A DNA stretch of 40,573 nt from an uncultured Hungatella sp. (GTDB lineage Bacteria; Bacillota; Clostridia; Lachnospirales; Lachnospiraceae): contig CAJTOT010000027.1 in assembly GCA_910577935.1 (NCBI GenBank), positions 2,939-43,511 on the forward strand, given 5' to 3'. The notes beneath the pieces were generated by a model that worked only from the letters and a program-made list of their open reading frames with translations, searched no databases and was not told where the DNA came from. A program made the position numbers and the translations under genes. Of this stretch, positions 13,486 to 20,230 are shown piece after piece (the stretch's first letter is position 1; every line of letters starts with the position of its first letter).

Positions 13486-15930
13486 ATGATAGATCGTTTC
13501 ACGGAGAAGGCCAAGGAGGCCATCGGGCTGGCGGCGGACGCGGCCGAGGATCTGGGCCACACCTATGTGGGCACGGAGCATCTGCTCATCGGTCTTCTCA
13601 GGGAGGGCACAGGAGCGGCGGCGCGGGTTTTGGACCAGTGCGGCGTGAAGGAGGAGAAGGTGATGGAGCTGGTGAGCCAGCTGATCACCCCCAACCAGGC
13701 TGTCCGCATGGCGGAGAGAAACACTTACACTCCCAGCGCCAGGCGGGTGATCGAGAACAGCTACAGGGAGGCGGTGCGGTTCAAGGCGCCTCTCATCGGC
13801 ACGGAGCACATCCTGATCGCCATCATCAGAGAGAACGACTGTGTGGCGTCCCGTCTTCTGAACACCATGGGCATCAGCGTCCAGAAGCTGTATGTGGACC
13901 TTCTGTCTTCCATGGGGGAGGATGCGGCAGCAGGCAGGGACGAGGTGCCGTCGGGGAGGAACGCCAGGGGAAAGGTGTCCACCGCCACCCTGGACAATTA
14001 CAGCCGGGATCTCACAGCCCTTGCCCGTGAGGGAAAGCTGGACCCTGTTATCGGAAGGGAGAACGAGATACAGAGAGTCATTCAGATTCTCAGCCGCCGG
14101 ACCAAGAACAACCCCTGCCTCATCGGAGAGCCGGGAGTGGGAAAGACCGCTGTGGTGGAAGGCCTGGCCCAGATGATCGCCGCCGGCGGAGTGCCGGAGA
14201 CCATCGAGAACAAGCGGGTCATGACTCTGGATCTGTCGGGCATGGTGGCCGGATCCAAGTACCGGGGAGAGTTTGAGGAGCGCATAAAGAGGGTTCTGGC
14301 GGAGGTGATGGAGGACGGGGAGGTTCTGCTGTTCATCGACGAGATCCACACCATCATCGGCGCGGGAAGCGCGGAAGGCGCCATAGACGCCTCCAACATC
14401 TTGAAGCCGTCCCTGGCGAGAGGAGAGATTCAGCTCATAGGGGCCACCACCATTGAGGAGTACCGCAAGTATATCGAGAAGGATTCCGCCCTGGAGCGGC
14501 GTTTTCAGCCGGTGACGGTGGAGGAGCCGTCGGAGGAGGAGACCTTCGAGATACTGAAGGGGCTGAGAGGGCACTATGAGGAGCACCACCGGGTGACCAT
14601 CACCGACGACGCCCTGAAAGCCGCGGTGAAGCTCTCAGCCCGGTATATCAACGACCGGTTCCTGCCGGATAAGGCCATCGACCTCATCGACGAGGCATCT
14701 TCCAAACTCCGTCTCACCACCTTTGTGGAGCCGCCCCAGATCAAGGAGCTGGAGAAGGAGATCGAGACCCTGGAGAAGCAGAAGGAGGCGGCCATCAAGG
14801 CGGAGGCCTATGAGAAGGCGGGAGACATCAAGAAAAAGCAGCAGAAGCGGCGGGAGAAGATCGGCAAGATCCGGGACAGATGGCAGAAAGAGAAGACCGG
14901 CCGCCGTCTCACCGTGGGGGACAACGAGATCGCCGACGTGGTGTCCGGCTGGACGAAGATCCCCGTGAAGAAGCTGGAGGAGGAGGAGTCGGAGCGCCTT
15001 AAAAAGCTGGAGTCCATTCTCCATGAGAGGGTGGTGGGCCAGGAGGAGGCGGTCACCGCCGTGGCCAAGGCTATCCGGCGGGGAAGAGTGGGGCTGAAAG
15101 ACCCGAAGCGCCCCATCGGCTCCTTCCTGTTTCTCGGCCCCACAGGCGTGGGGAAGACAGAGCTGTGCAAGGCTCTGGCGGAGGCCATGTTCGGCACGGA
15201 GAGCGCCCTGATCCGCGTCGACATGTCGGAGTATATGGAGAAACACAGCGTTTCCAAGATGATCGGCTCCCCGCCAGGGTATGTGGGCTATGACGAGGGC
15301 GGCCAGCTCAGTGAGAAGGTGAGGCGCAATCCCTACTCCGTTATCCTGTTTGACGAGATTGAGAAGGCCCACCCCGACGTGTTCAACATTCTTCTCCAGG
15401 TGCTGGACGACGGACATATCACCGATGCCCAGGGGCGGAAGATCAATTTTAAAAATACTATACTGATCATGACCTCCAACGCGGGGGCGGAGAACATCAT
15501 TTCCCCCAAGCGCCTGGGTTTCACATCCTCGGAGGACGAGAAGGAGAACTACCGCTTTATGAAGGACCGGGTCATGGACGAGGTGAAGAAGATCTTCAAG
15601 CCTGAATTCATCAACCGCATCGACGAGCTGATCGTGTTCCATCCGCTGAACAAGGAGAACATGAAGGCGATTGTCTCCATCATGCTGGGAACCATCACCA
15701 GACGGACCCTGCAGCAGATGGGCATCACTCTCCACGTGACGGAAGACGGCAGGGAGTACCTGATTGAGAAAGGGTACGATCCCAAGTACGGAGCCCGCCC
15801 TCTCAGGAGAACGATTCAGAGCCTGGTGGAGGACCGGCTGGCAGAGCAGATCCTGGACGGGGCAGTGAAAGAGGGAGACGACGTGGAGGTGGAGAAAGGG
15901 GAAGACGGATTGCTGTTCGCTTCCAGGTAG
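13486..15930 (+). CDS. clpC: ClpC-type AAA+ unfoldase (ATP-binding subunit of Clp protease)
   Basis: Product of 814 aa, usual ClpC length. Two Clp-N repeats at 1-140 (FTEKAKEAIGLAADAAEDLG; GTEHILIAIIREN). First AAA domain with Walker A GEPGVGKT (214-221), Walker B LLFIDEIHTIIG and Arg-finger region SALERRFQPV. A UVR/M-domain-like coiled coil at about 420-470 (EIETLEKQKEAAIKAEAYEK), characteristic of ClpC rather than ClpA. Second AAA domain with GPTGVGKTE (551-559), VILFDEIEKAHPDVFN and the C-terminal ClpB-D2 domain. It unfolds substrates for ClpP, with McsB as adaptor/marker. RBS AAGGAGGAAA; 21 bp after mcsB, last clear member of the operon. Confidence 0.96.
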   Translation: MIDRFTEKAKEAIGLAADAAEDLGHTYVGTEHLLIGLLREGTGAAARVLDQCGVKEEKVMELVSQLITPNQAVRMAERNTYTPSARRVIENSYREAVRFKAPLIGTEHILIAIIRENDCVASRLLNTMGISVQKLYVDLLSSMGEDAAAGRDEVPSGRNARGKVSTATLDNYSRDLTALAREGKLDPVIGRENEIQRVIQILSRRTKNNPCLIGEPGVGKTAVVEGLAQMIAAGGVPETIENKRVMTLDLSGMVAGSKYRGEFEERIKRVLAEVMEDGEVLLFIDEIHTIIGAGSAEGAIDASNILKPSLARGEIQLIGATTIEEYRKYIEKDSALERRFQPVTVEEPSEEETFEILKGLRGHYEEHHRVTITDDALKAAVKLSARYINDRFLPDKAIDLIDEASSKLRLTTFVEPPQIKELEKEIETLEKQKEAAIKAEAYEKAGDIKKKQQKRREKIGKIRDRWQKEKTGRRLTVGDNEIADVVSGWTKIPVKKLEEEESERLKKLESILHERVVGQEEAVTAVAKAIRRGRVGLKDPKRPIGSFLFLGPTGVGKTELCKALAEAMFGTESALIRVDMSEYMEKHSVSKMIGSPPGYVGYDEGGQLSEKVRRNPYSVILFDEIEKAHPDVFNILLQVLDDGHITDAQGRKINFKNTILIMTSNAGAENIISPKRLGFTSSEDEKENYRFMKDRVMDEVKKIFKPEFINRIDELIVFHPLNKENMKAIVSIMLGTITRRTLQQMGITLHVTEDGREYLIEKGYDPKYGARPLRRTIQSLVEDRLAEQILDGAVKEGDDVEVEKGEDGLLFASR

Positions 15931-15976
15931 GCCGGGAAGCGGACTCTGAAATCCAGTATACCGAAGGAGAAGACGT

Positions 15977-16717
15977 ATGATATTCGAACCAGACGAGAGA
16001 CTTAAGAAAAAAATGGCCAAAAACGGCAGCGTGCTCCAGTTTATGTACAGCGTGGCAGGGGCAGGCAAGGGACTGATCACCGCAGGGGTTATGTTGATAG
16101 GAATCGGCGCCCTCCTGGCTGCCGCCCTCATAGGCCCCCAGGGAACGGAGACTGCCATTACGGTTGCGGCCGCGGCAGCCGTTCCGGGATTCGCGCTGAT
16201 TATCCTTGGAATTATTTTGCAGCAGAAGAGAGAGCGGGGCTGGGTGTCAGGCTATATGAAAAAGACCAGCTTAAACGAGCAGGAGCTGCACCAGGTCGAC
16301 CAGGAGTTCAGACAGCCGGGGACGATTCTTTTTTCCTTGGACAAGGGAAAAGATACCAACAGTTTAAAGCGGATGGGTTTTATCACCGCCAACTTTGTCA
16401 AATTTCCGGGACCGAAGCCCTGTATATTCCGGCTCCAGGACGTGGTGGCATGTCTGTACACGAAGAAAATGCTCTGCGCTGACGGAGGATACGACAGGGC
16501 CCTGATCGCCTACGGCATAGACGGGGTGTGGGCCTTCCTCTACACCAGTCCTCCGGAGAAGGCCAGCCTGGAGATCGTGAACCTCCTGAAGGGCCACAAC
16601 CCCAGAATCATCACAGACCACCATTTTGTTTATGAAGACAGAGAATATGACACCGTCCAGGAAGTGGAGGAAGTGATAGCGCTTCACAAGCGGGTCTACG
16701 GAAAAAGGAGTATTTGA
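15977..16717 (+). CDS. Two-TM protein of unknown function
   Basis: Product of 246 aa. Two close membrane helices at about 28-55 and 59-78 (GKGLITAGVMLIGIGALLAA; TAITVAAAAAVPGFALIILG), then a soluble domain of about 165 aa (ELHQVDQEFRQPGTILFSLD, FRLQDVVACLYTKKMLCADG, GVWAFLYTSPPEKASLEIVN). The soluble part has the alternating strand pattern of a PH-like or similar small beta domain but no motif I recognise. RBS GAAGGAGAAG. It begins 46 bp after clpC and ends 1 bp before the next gene, so the two form a unit, possibly reading through from clpC. Confidence 0.82.
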   Translation: MIFEPDERLKKKMAKNGSVLQFMYSVAGAGKGLITAGVMLIGIGALLAAALIGPQGTETAITVAAAAAVPGFALIILGIILQQKRERGWVSGYMKKTSLNEQELHQVDQEFRQPGTILFSLDKGKDTNSLKRMGFITANFVKFPGPKPCIFRLQDVVACLYTKKMLCADGGYDRALIAYGIDGVWAFLYTSPPEKASLEIVNLLKGHNPRIITDHHFVYEDREYDTVQEVEEVIALHKRVYGKRSI

Positions 16718-16718
16718 G

Positions 16719-17066
16719 ATGACAGAGCTAAGATGCCCAACCTGCGGGGGCAAACTGGAGATCGACAAGACAAACCCAAACATAGAGCACTGCGTCCAGT
16801 GCAAAAAAACATTTACATTCCAAAAAGTCCATTCCCAGGAGACAGGAGAAGAAAGACTCTGCCTGGTGCCTGTGCCGGACAGGATGGAATACACCCCCAT
16901 AGAAAAGAAAGAACCAAAAAAAACGGGCTGGGAGCCCTACGGCTGGAAAAGAGGCATAGCCCTTGTGATCCTGTTCTTCGTGCTCATGGGCATCATGTAC
17001 GGCCCCAAGATCTACCAACGCTACCAGATGGACCACCCCCCAGTCACCACCCAATCCCAACCCTAG
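16719..17066 (+). CDS. Small zinc-ribbon, single-TM protein
   Basis: Product of 115 aa. N-terminal zinc ribbon with CPTCGG and, 16 residues on, CVQCKK. A proline/lysine linker leads to one membrane helix at about 87-104 (GIALVILFFVLMGIMYGP) and a short tail ending in PPVTTQSQP. It starts directly after the stop of the upstream two-TM gene (1-bp gap) with AAAAGGAG as ribosome site. Function unknown; a zinc-ribbon plus TM arrangement is common in small regulatory or assembly membrane proteins. Confidence 0.8.
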   Translation: MTELRCPTCGGKLEIDKTNPNIEHCVQCKKTFTFQKVHSQETGEERLCLVPVPDRMEYTPIEKKEPKKTGWEPYGWKRGIALVILFFVLMGIMYGPKIYQRYQMDHPPVTTQSQP

Positions 17067-17165
17067 ATTACCATCTCACCAGAAAGCCAACAGCCGCCTC
17101 CCATAAACAGTAATCAGGCGAGAAAACAAAGGGAAAAAATACTGGTTATTTAGAAGAGGATGGTG

Positions 17166-17317
17166 TATAATGTCCACGTAAGCAATGAGCAGTGCGAAAA
17201 AAGGCGGGTAAGAAGAGGCGTCGTGCTCGCACGTAAGCAGCTTCTTACCCGCCTTTTTTCATAGGGCGAAAGCCCGTGAGCGAGATGGAGCGAAGCGGAA
17301 TCGAGCGCCGCACTGCG
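17166..17317. other. Structured intergenic element with nested inverted repeats (candidate ncRNA or REP-like element)
   Basis: In a 363-bp gap without a gene: a perfect 19-bp inverted repeat (17197-17215 with 17241-17259; left arm AAAAAAGGCGGGTAAGAAG) around a 25-nt loop; outside it, GCAGTGCG (17189-17196) pairs with CGCACTGC (17309-17316); between them a GGGC-GAAA-GCCC tetraloop hairpin (17264-17275). CACGTAAGCA occurs twice (17175-17184, 17230-17239). TATAAT at 17166-17171 could be a -10 for it. The 19-bp hairpin ending in six Ts can also end transcription from the clpC side. Confidence 0.6.
17197..17259 (+). terminator. Strong hairpin with A/T-rich ends, possibly bidirectional terminator
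   Basis: The 19-bp perfect stem ends in TTTTTT on the plus strand and, because its left arm begins AAAAAA, also on the minus strand. It lies 130 bp after the last gene of the unit ending at 17066. The 25-nt loop is longer than usual for a terminator. Confidence 0.55.
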
Positions 17318-17339
17318 CCCCCCGCCCATCCCACCCCCC

Positions 17340-17402
17340 AGGCGAAGGCAAAGCCGAGCCCGTAAAACCCCCAATCCCAGGCCAAGGCAAAGCCGAGCCC
17401 AT
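17340..17402 (+). repeat. Two-copy direct repeat (about 38-bp period)
   Basis: CAGGCGAAGGCAAAGCCGAG at 17340-17359 is repeated with one mismatch (CAGGCCAAGGCAAAGCCGAG) about 38 bp later, each followed by CCC and an A-rich stretch. It ends just before the ribosome site of the gene at 17430. Each unit contains GGC-AAA-GCC, a small hairpin. Confidence 0.55.
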
Positions 17403-17429
17403 TAAAAAAACCACTCAGGAGGAAAAGCC

Positions 17430-17843
17430 ATGCCGGTTATTGAAGAATTAATCCGCTCCGAAGCCGACGGAAGCATCAGTTTCGGAAATTACAAGTTATC
17501 CAAAAAATCCAAGTCAGACAATTTTGAACATAAAGGAGACCTATACAAAGTCAAGACCTACAACGAGATCACCAAATTAGAGCGCAACGCCATGTTCGTC
17601 TACGAGTCCGTGCCGGGAACTGCCGTGTCAGGATTTGTCGCAGCCGACTGGGGAGTAGAATTCCAGGTAGAAGGTGAAAAAGACGTGCAGATCACCGTTC
17701 AGCTGGAAGACGACACAGAATACGCGGTGACGGTAGACGGCGTCCCGGCAGGCAACATGACCACCAACCTAAGCGGCAAGCTGAATGTGAGCGTAGAGCT
17801 GAGCGAAGGCGTTCATGCTGCCATAAGAATCGAAAAGATATAA
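17430..17843 (+). CDS. Small acidic protein of unknown function
   Basis: Product of 137 aa, no signal peptide or membrane helix. Starts MPVIEELIRSEADGSISFGN; the pattern (YKVKTYNEITKLERNAMFVY, FQVEGEKDVQITVQLEDDTE, YAVTVDGVPAGNMTTNLSGK) suggests an all-beta fold with two similar halves. No catalytic motif seen. RBS AGGAGGAAAAG is strong. It lies alone between the structured element and radA, with its own probable terminator. I do not recognise the family; conserved small proteins of this sort occur in Lachnospiraceae (recollection, unverified). Confidence 0.8.
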   Translation: MPVIEELIRSEADGSISFGNYKLSKKSKSDNFEHKGDLYKVKTYNEITKLERNAMFVYESVPGTAVSGFVAADWGVEFQVEGEKDVQITVQLEDDTEYAVTVDGVPAGNMTTNLSGKLNVSVELSEGVHAAIRIEKI

Positions 17844-17867
17844 AAACAAAACAGATTGCGTCACCAG

Positions 17868-17908
17868 AAGGGGGGAGAGGCTTCGCCAATGGTCTTTCGC
17901 CCCTTTTA
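17868..17908 (+). terminator. Probable terminator of the gene ending at 17843
   Basis: AAGGGG (17868-17873) pairs with CCCCTT (17900-17905), with further G-U-rich pairing of GAGAGGC to GGTCTTTC inside, ending in a short T-run (TTTTAT). Confidence 0.5.
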
Positions 17909-18123
17909 TAGTTTGGCTTAATATCGGTGACGGATATACCCGCGGAAATCGCCGGTATCGGGCGCCTGATAAAAAATCCTGCATGAATATGTGTTTATGC
18001 TGACGAAATGCAAATAAGTTTTATAGATTATCGGAACTGTTAGACCAGACAAGTACGGAACACAGAGACTTTTCTCTACAGCTTCTCTCTGCTGCGGGGA
18101 TATAGGCACTTAAGGAGAAACCG

Positions 18124-19491
18124 ATGGCAAAAGCAAAAACAACAGCATTTTTCTGCAAAGAATGCGGCTACGAGTCTGCAAAATGGATGGGCCAGTGTCC
18201 GGCCTGTAGGCAGTGGAACACTCTGGTAGAGGAGCCCACCGCCCCCAAGACCGCTTCATCCTCCGCGCCGCGCCGCGCCCCCCTGATAAAATCTGCGCCA
18301 ACCCGCCTGGCGGACATCTCCGTGGAGGAAAAAGACCGGGTCACCACCGGCTACCGGGAGCTGGACCAGGTTTTAGGCGGGGGAGTGGTGGCCGGCTCGC
18401 TGGTGCTGGTGGGCGGCGACCCCGGCATCGGCAAGTCCACCCTGCTTTTGCAGGTGTGCCGCAACCTGGCGGCCATAGGCCAGAAGGTTCTCTACATATC
18501 CGGGGAGGAATCCCTAAAGCAGATTAAACTCCGGGCCAACCGCATCGGCCAGATGGCGGGAGACCTGAAATTCCTGTGTGAGACCAGCCTGGACAACATT
18601 CAGGAGATCATCACCCAGGAAAAGCCAAATATTGTCATCATAGACTCCATTCAGACCATGTACCGGGAGGAGATATCCTCGGCTCCGGGAAGCGTGGGCC
18701 AGGTGAGAGAATCCACCAACCTTCTGATGCAGATCGCCAAGGGAGAAGGCATCACCATCTTTATCGTGGGACATGTGACAAAAGAAGGAGTGGTGGCAGG
18801 CCCCAGGGTCCTGGAGCACATGGTGGACACGGTGCTGTACTTTGAGGGAGACCGCCACGCTTCCTACAGAATCTTAAGAGGCGTGAAGAACCGTTTCGGC
18901 TCCACCAACGAGATCGGCGTGTTCGAGATGAGAGAGCAGGGCCTTGTTGAGGTGGAGAATCCCTCGGAATTCATGCTGTCCGGCCGCCCGGAGGGAGCCT
19001 CTGGAGCCGTGGTGGCCTGCGCTATGGAGGGAACCAGGCCCATTCTTCTGGAAGTCCAGGCCCTTGTCACCCAGAGCAATCTGGGAATTCCCAGAAGGAC
19101 ATCGGCGGGAACAGACCCGAACCGGGTCAACCTTCTCATGGCTGTTCTGGAAAAACGCTGCCGCTACGAGATGTCCCGGTACGATGCCTACGTCAACATT
19201 GCCGGGGGCATGAAGATGAACGAGCCGGCCCTGGACCTTTCCATCATCATGGCCCTTGTTTCCAGCCTGAAAGACAGGGCTGTGGACGAGAAAACCATCG
19301 TGTTCGGCGAGGTGGGTCTGTCCGGCGAGGTCCGGGCTGTCTCCATGGCAGAACAGAGAGTCAATGAGGCTGTCAAGCTGGGCTTTGAAGCCTGCATTCT
19401 GCCCCGGATTTGTCTTGACAAGATGAAATCTGTCAAAAAGATACGCCTCATAGGAGTCAGCAATGTGAGGGAAGCCATCGGATATCTGTAA
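18124..19491 (+). CDS. radA: RadA (Sms), DNA-repair ATPase/branch-migration helicase
   Basis: Product of 455 aa, the usual RadA length. N-terminal zinc finger (FFCKECGYESAKWMGQCPAC, 10-30). RecA-like core with Walker A GGDPGIGKST (about 98-107), Walker B region IVIIDSIQTMY, and the RadA-specific KNRFG motif (RGVKNRFGSTNEIG). The C-terminal Lon-protease-like domain carries GVSNVREAIGYL at the end and an intact MALVSSLKDRAVDEKTIVFG segment. It processes recombination intermediates with RecA. Start preceded by TAAGGAGAAACCG. The upstream 280 bp hold a terminator but no further gene. Confidence 0.96.
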   Translation: MAKAKTTAFFCKECGYESAKWMGQCPACRQWNTLVEEPTAPKTASSSAPRRAPLIKSAPTRLADISVEEKDRVTTGYRELDQVLGGGVVAGSLVLVGGDPGIGKSTLLLQVCRNLAAIGQKVLYISGEESLKQIKLRANRIGQMAGDLKFLCETSLDNIQEIITQEKPNIVIIDSIQTMYREEISSAPGSVGQVRESTNLLMQIAKGEGITIFIVGHVTKEGVVAGPRVLEHMVDTVLYFEGDRHASYRILRGVKNRFGSTNEIGVFEMREQGLVEVENPSEFMLSGRPEGASGAVVACAMEGTRPILLEVQALVTQSNLGIPRRTSAGTDPNRVNLLMAVLEKRCRYEMSRYDAYVNIAGGMKMNEPALDLSIIMALVSSLKDRAVDEKTIVFGEVGLSGEVRAVSMAEQRVNEAVKLGFEACILPRICLDKMKSVKKIRLIGVSNVREAIGYL

Positions 19492-19497
19492 AATCAG

Positions 19498-19526
19498 TTG
19501 ACATATATAGATAATCGATATATAAT
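19498..19526 (+). promoter_or_regulatory. Consensus sigma-A promoter upstream of the padR repeat leader
   Basis: TTGACA (19498-19503), 17 bp, TATAAT (19521-19526): perfect consensus. It lies about 360 bp ahead of the padR start because two 109-bp repeat units separate them. Confidence 0.85.
19503..19524. promoter_or_regulatory. Operator copy 1 (AT-rich dyad) inside the promoter spacer
   Basis: A 22-bp site beginning ATATATAGAT and ending GATATATA fills the spacer between -35 and -10. It matches 19 of 22 positions of a second site at 19841-19862. PadR proteins bind AT-rich dyads in their own promoters, so autorepression is likely (inference). Confidence 0.6.
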
Positions 19527-19570
19527 CAACGTGTGAAAGCCATAATCCTCCGGACATGGGCGGGACATGG

Positions 19571-19788
19571 CTTTCAAAGAAAACCTGCATGCGCCCGGCG
19601 GCGGACGCGCCACCGCCCATGAAAGTCCTGCGGGCGCACTGGGCATACCTGAATTCATGCCGCCTAATCGGCGGCGGGACTTTCAAAGAAAACCTGCATG
19701 CGCCCGGCGGCGGACGCGCTACCACCCATGAAAGTCCTGCGGGCGCACTGGGCATACCTGAATTCATGCCGCCTAATCGGCGGCGGGA
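19571..19788 (+). repeat. Tandem 109-bp repeat, two copies, in the padR leader
   Basis: Copies at 19571-19679 and 19680-19788 differ at two positions. Each has AAACCTGCATGCGCCCGGCG, then CATGAAAGTCCTGCGGGCGC, and ends with the hairpin GCCGCC-TAATC-GGCGGC followed by GGGAC; the second copy ends at ACTATCATAGT, a palindrome. The same family occurs in opposite orientation at 38934-39084. The unit has no credible coding content. Confidence 0.9.
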
Positions 19789-19839
19789 CTATCATAGTAA
19801 TATATCCATCCCTGCCGGGAACGGAATTTTTTTTACCAG

Positions 19840-19862
19840 TATATATAGATTACCTATATATA
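19840..19862. promoter_or_regulatory. Operator copy 2, perfect inverted repeat upstream of the padR RBS
   Basis: TATATATAG (19840-19848) and CTATATATA (19854-19862) are perfect arms around ATTAC. TTTACC at 19832-19837 with TATATA at 19855-19860 (17-bp spacer) may form a second, weaker promoter over the same site. The padR ribosome site AAAGGAGG follows at 19873-19880. Confidence 0.65.
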
Positions 19863-19888
19863 GAGGCATAAAGAAAGGAGGATTTACC

Positions 19889-20230
19889 ATGGCAATTGAC
19901 AAAAAACAGGTATCCGGCAACACGACCATGCTGCTTTTGCAGCTCCTGTCGGAGAAAGACATGTACGGCTATGAGATGATCGAGACTCTTCAGAGGCGGT
20001 CAGACAACGTGTTTGAACTGAAGGCAGGAACTCTCTACCCGCTGCTCCATGGCATGGAGGAGAAAAACCAGCTGCTGTCCTACGAAAAGGAGGCGGGGGG
20101 GAAGCTCCGCAGGTATTACCAGATTACGGGAGAGGGGAGGAGAGAACTGAAACGGAAGAAAAAGGAGTGGGAGACATACGAGAAAGCCGTTTCCCAGGTA
20201 ATCGGAGGGGAGGCCTTTGTAAATGGATAA
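19889..20230 (+). CDS. PadR-family transcriptional regulator
   Basis: Product of 113 aa. Typical PadR winged helix: LLLQLLSEKDMYGYEMIETL, then FELKAGTLYPLLHGMEEKNQ, then KLRRYYQITGEGRRELKRKK, with a short C-terminal helix for dimerisation (PadR-s2 type). ATG 19889 has AAAGGAGG 8 bp upstream. It overlaps the next gene by 8 bp (ATGGATAA), the usual arrangement of PadR with a HAAS-domain membrane protein. Two matching AT-rich dyads upstream are its likely operators. PadR proteins respond to envelope stress or drugs in several Firmicutes; the signal here is not readable. Confidence 0.92.
   Translation: MAIDKKQVSGNTTMLLLQLLSEKDMYGYEMIETLQRRSDNVFELKAGTLYPLLHGMEEKNQLLSYEKEAGGKLRRYYQITGEGRRELKRKKKEWETYEKAVSQVIGGEAFVNG

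Noticed and set aside
13225..14589. 454-codon minus-strand open frame across mcsB/clpC
   Set aside because: Shadow of the highly conserved McsB and ClpC coding sequence; no family signature and no ribosome site.
14635..16158. 507-codon minus-strand open frame across clpC
   Set aside because: Same reason: it covers ClpC Walker motifs on the other strand and shows no domain.
17197..17259. Simple intrinsic terminator as full explanation of the gap
   Set aside because: The loop is 25 nt, an outer stem and extra tetraloop hairpin enclose it, and direct repeats follow, so termination alone does not account for the structure.
19571..19788. CRISPR array or insertion sequence
   Set aside because: Units are contiguous with no unique spacers, and contain no transposase; better described as a dispersed repeat.
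19556..19888. In-frame N-terminal extension of PadR through the 109-bp repeats
   Set aside because: The extension just translates the repeat (duplicated peptide), while ATG 19889 has an ideal AAAGGAGG site and begins a normal PadR.
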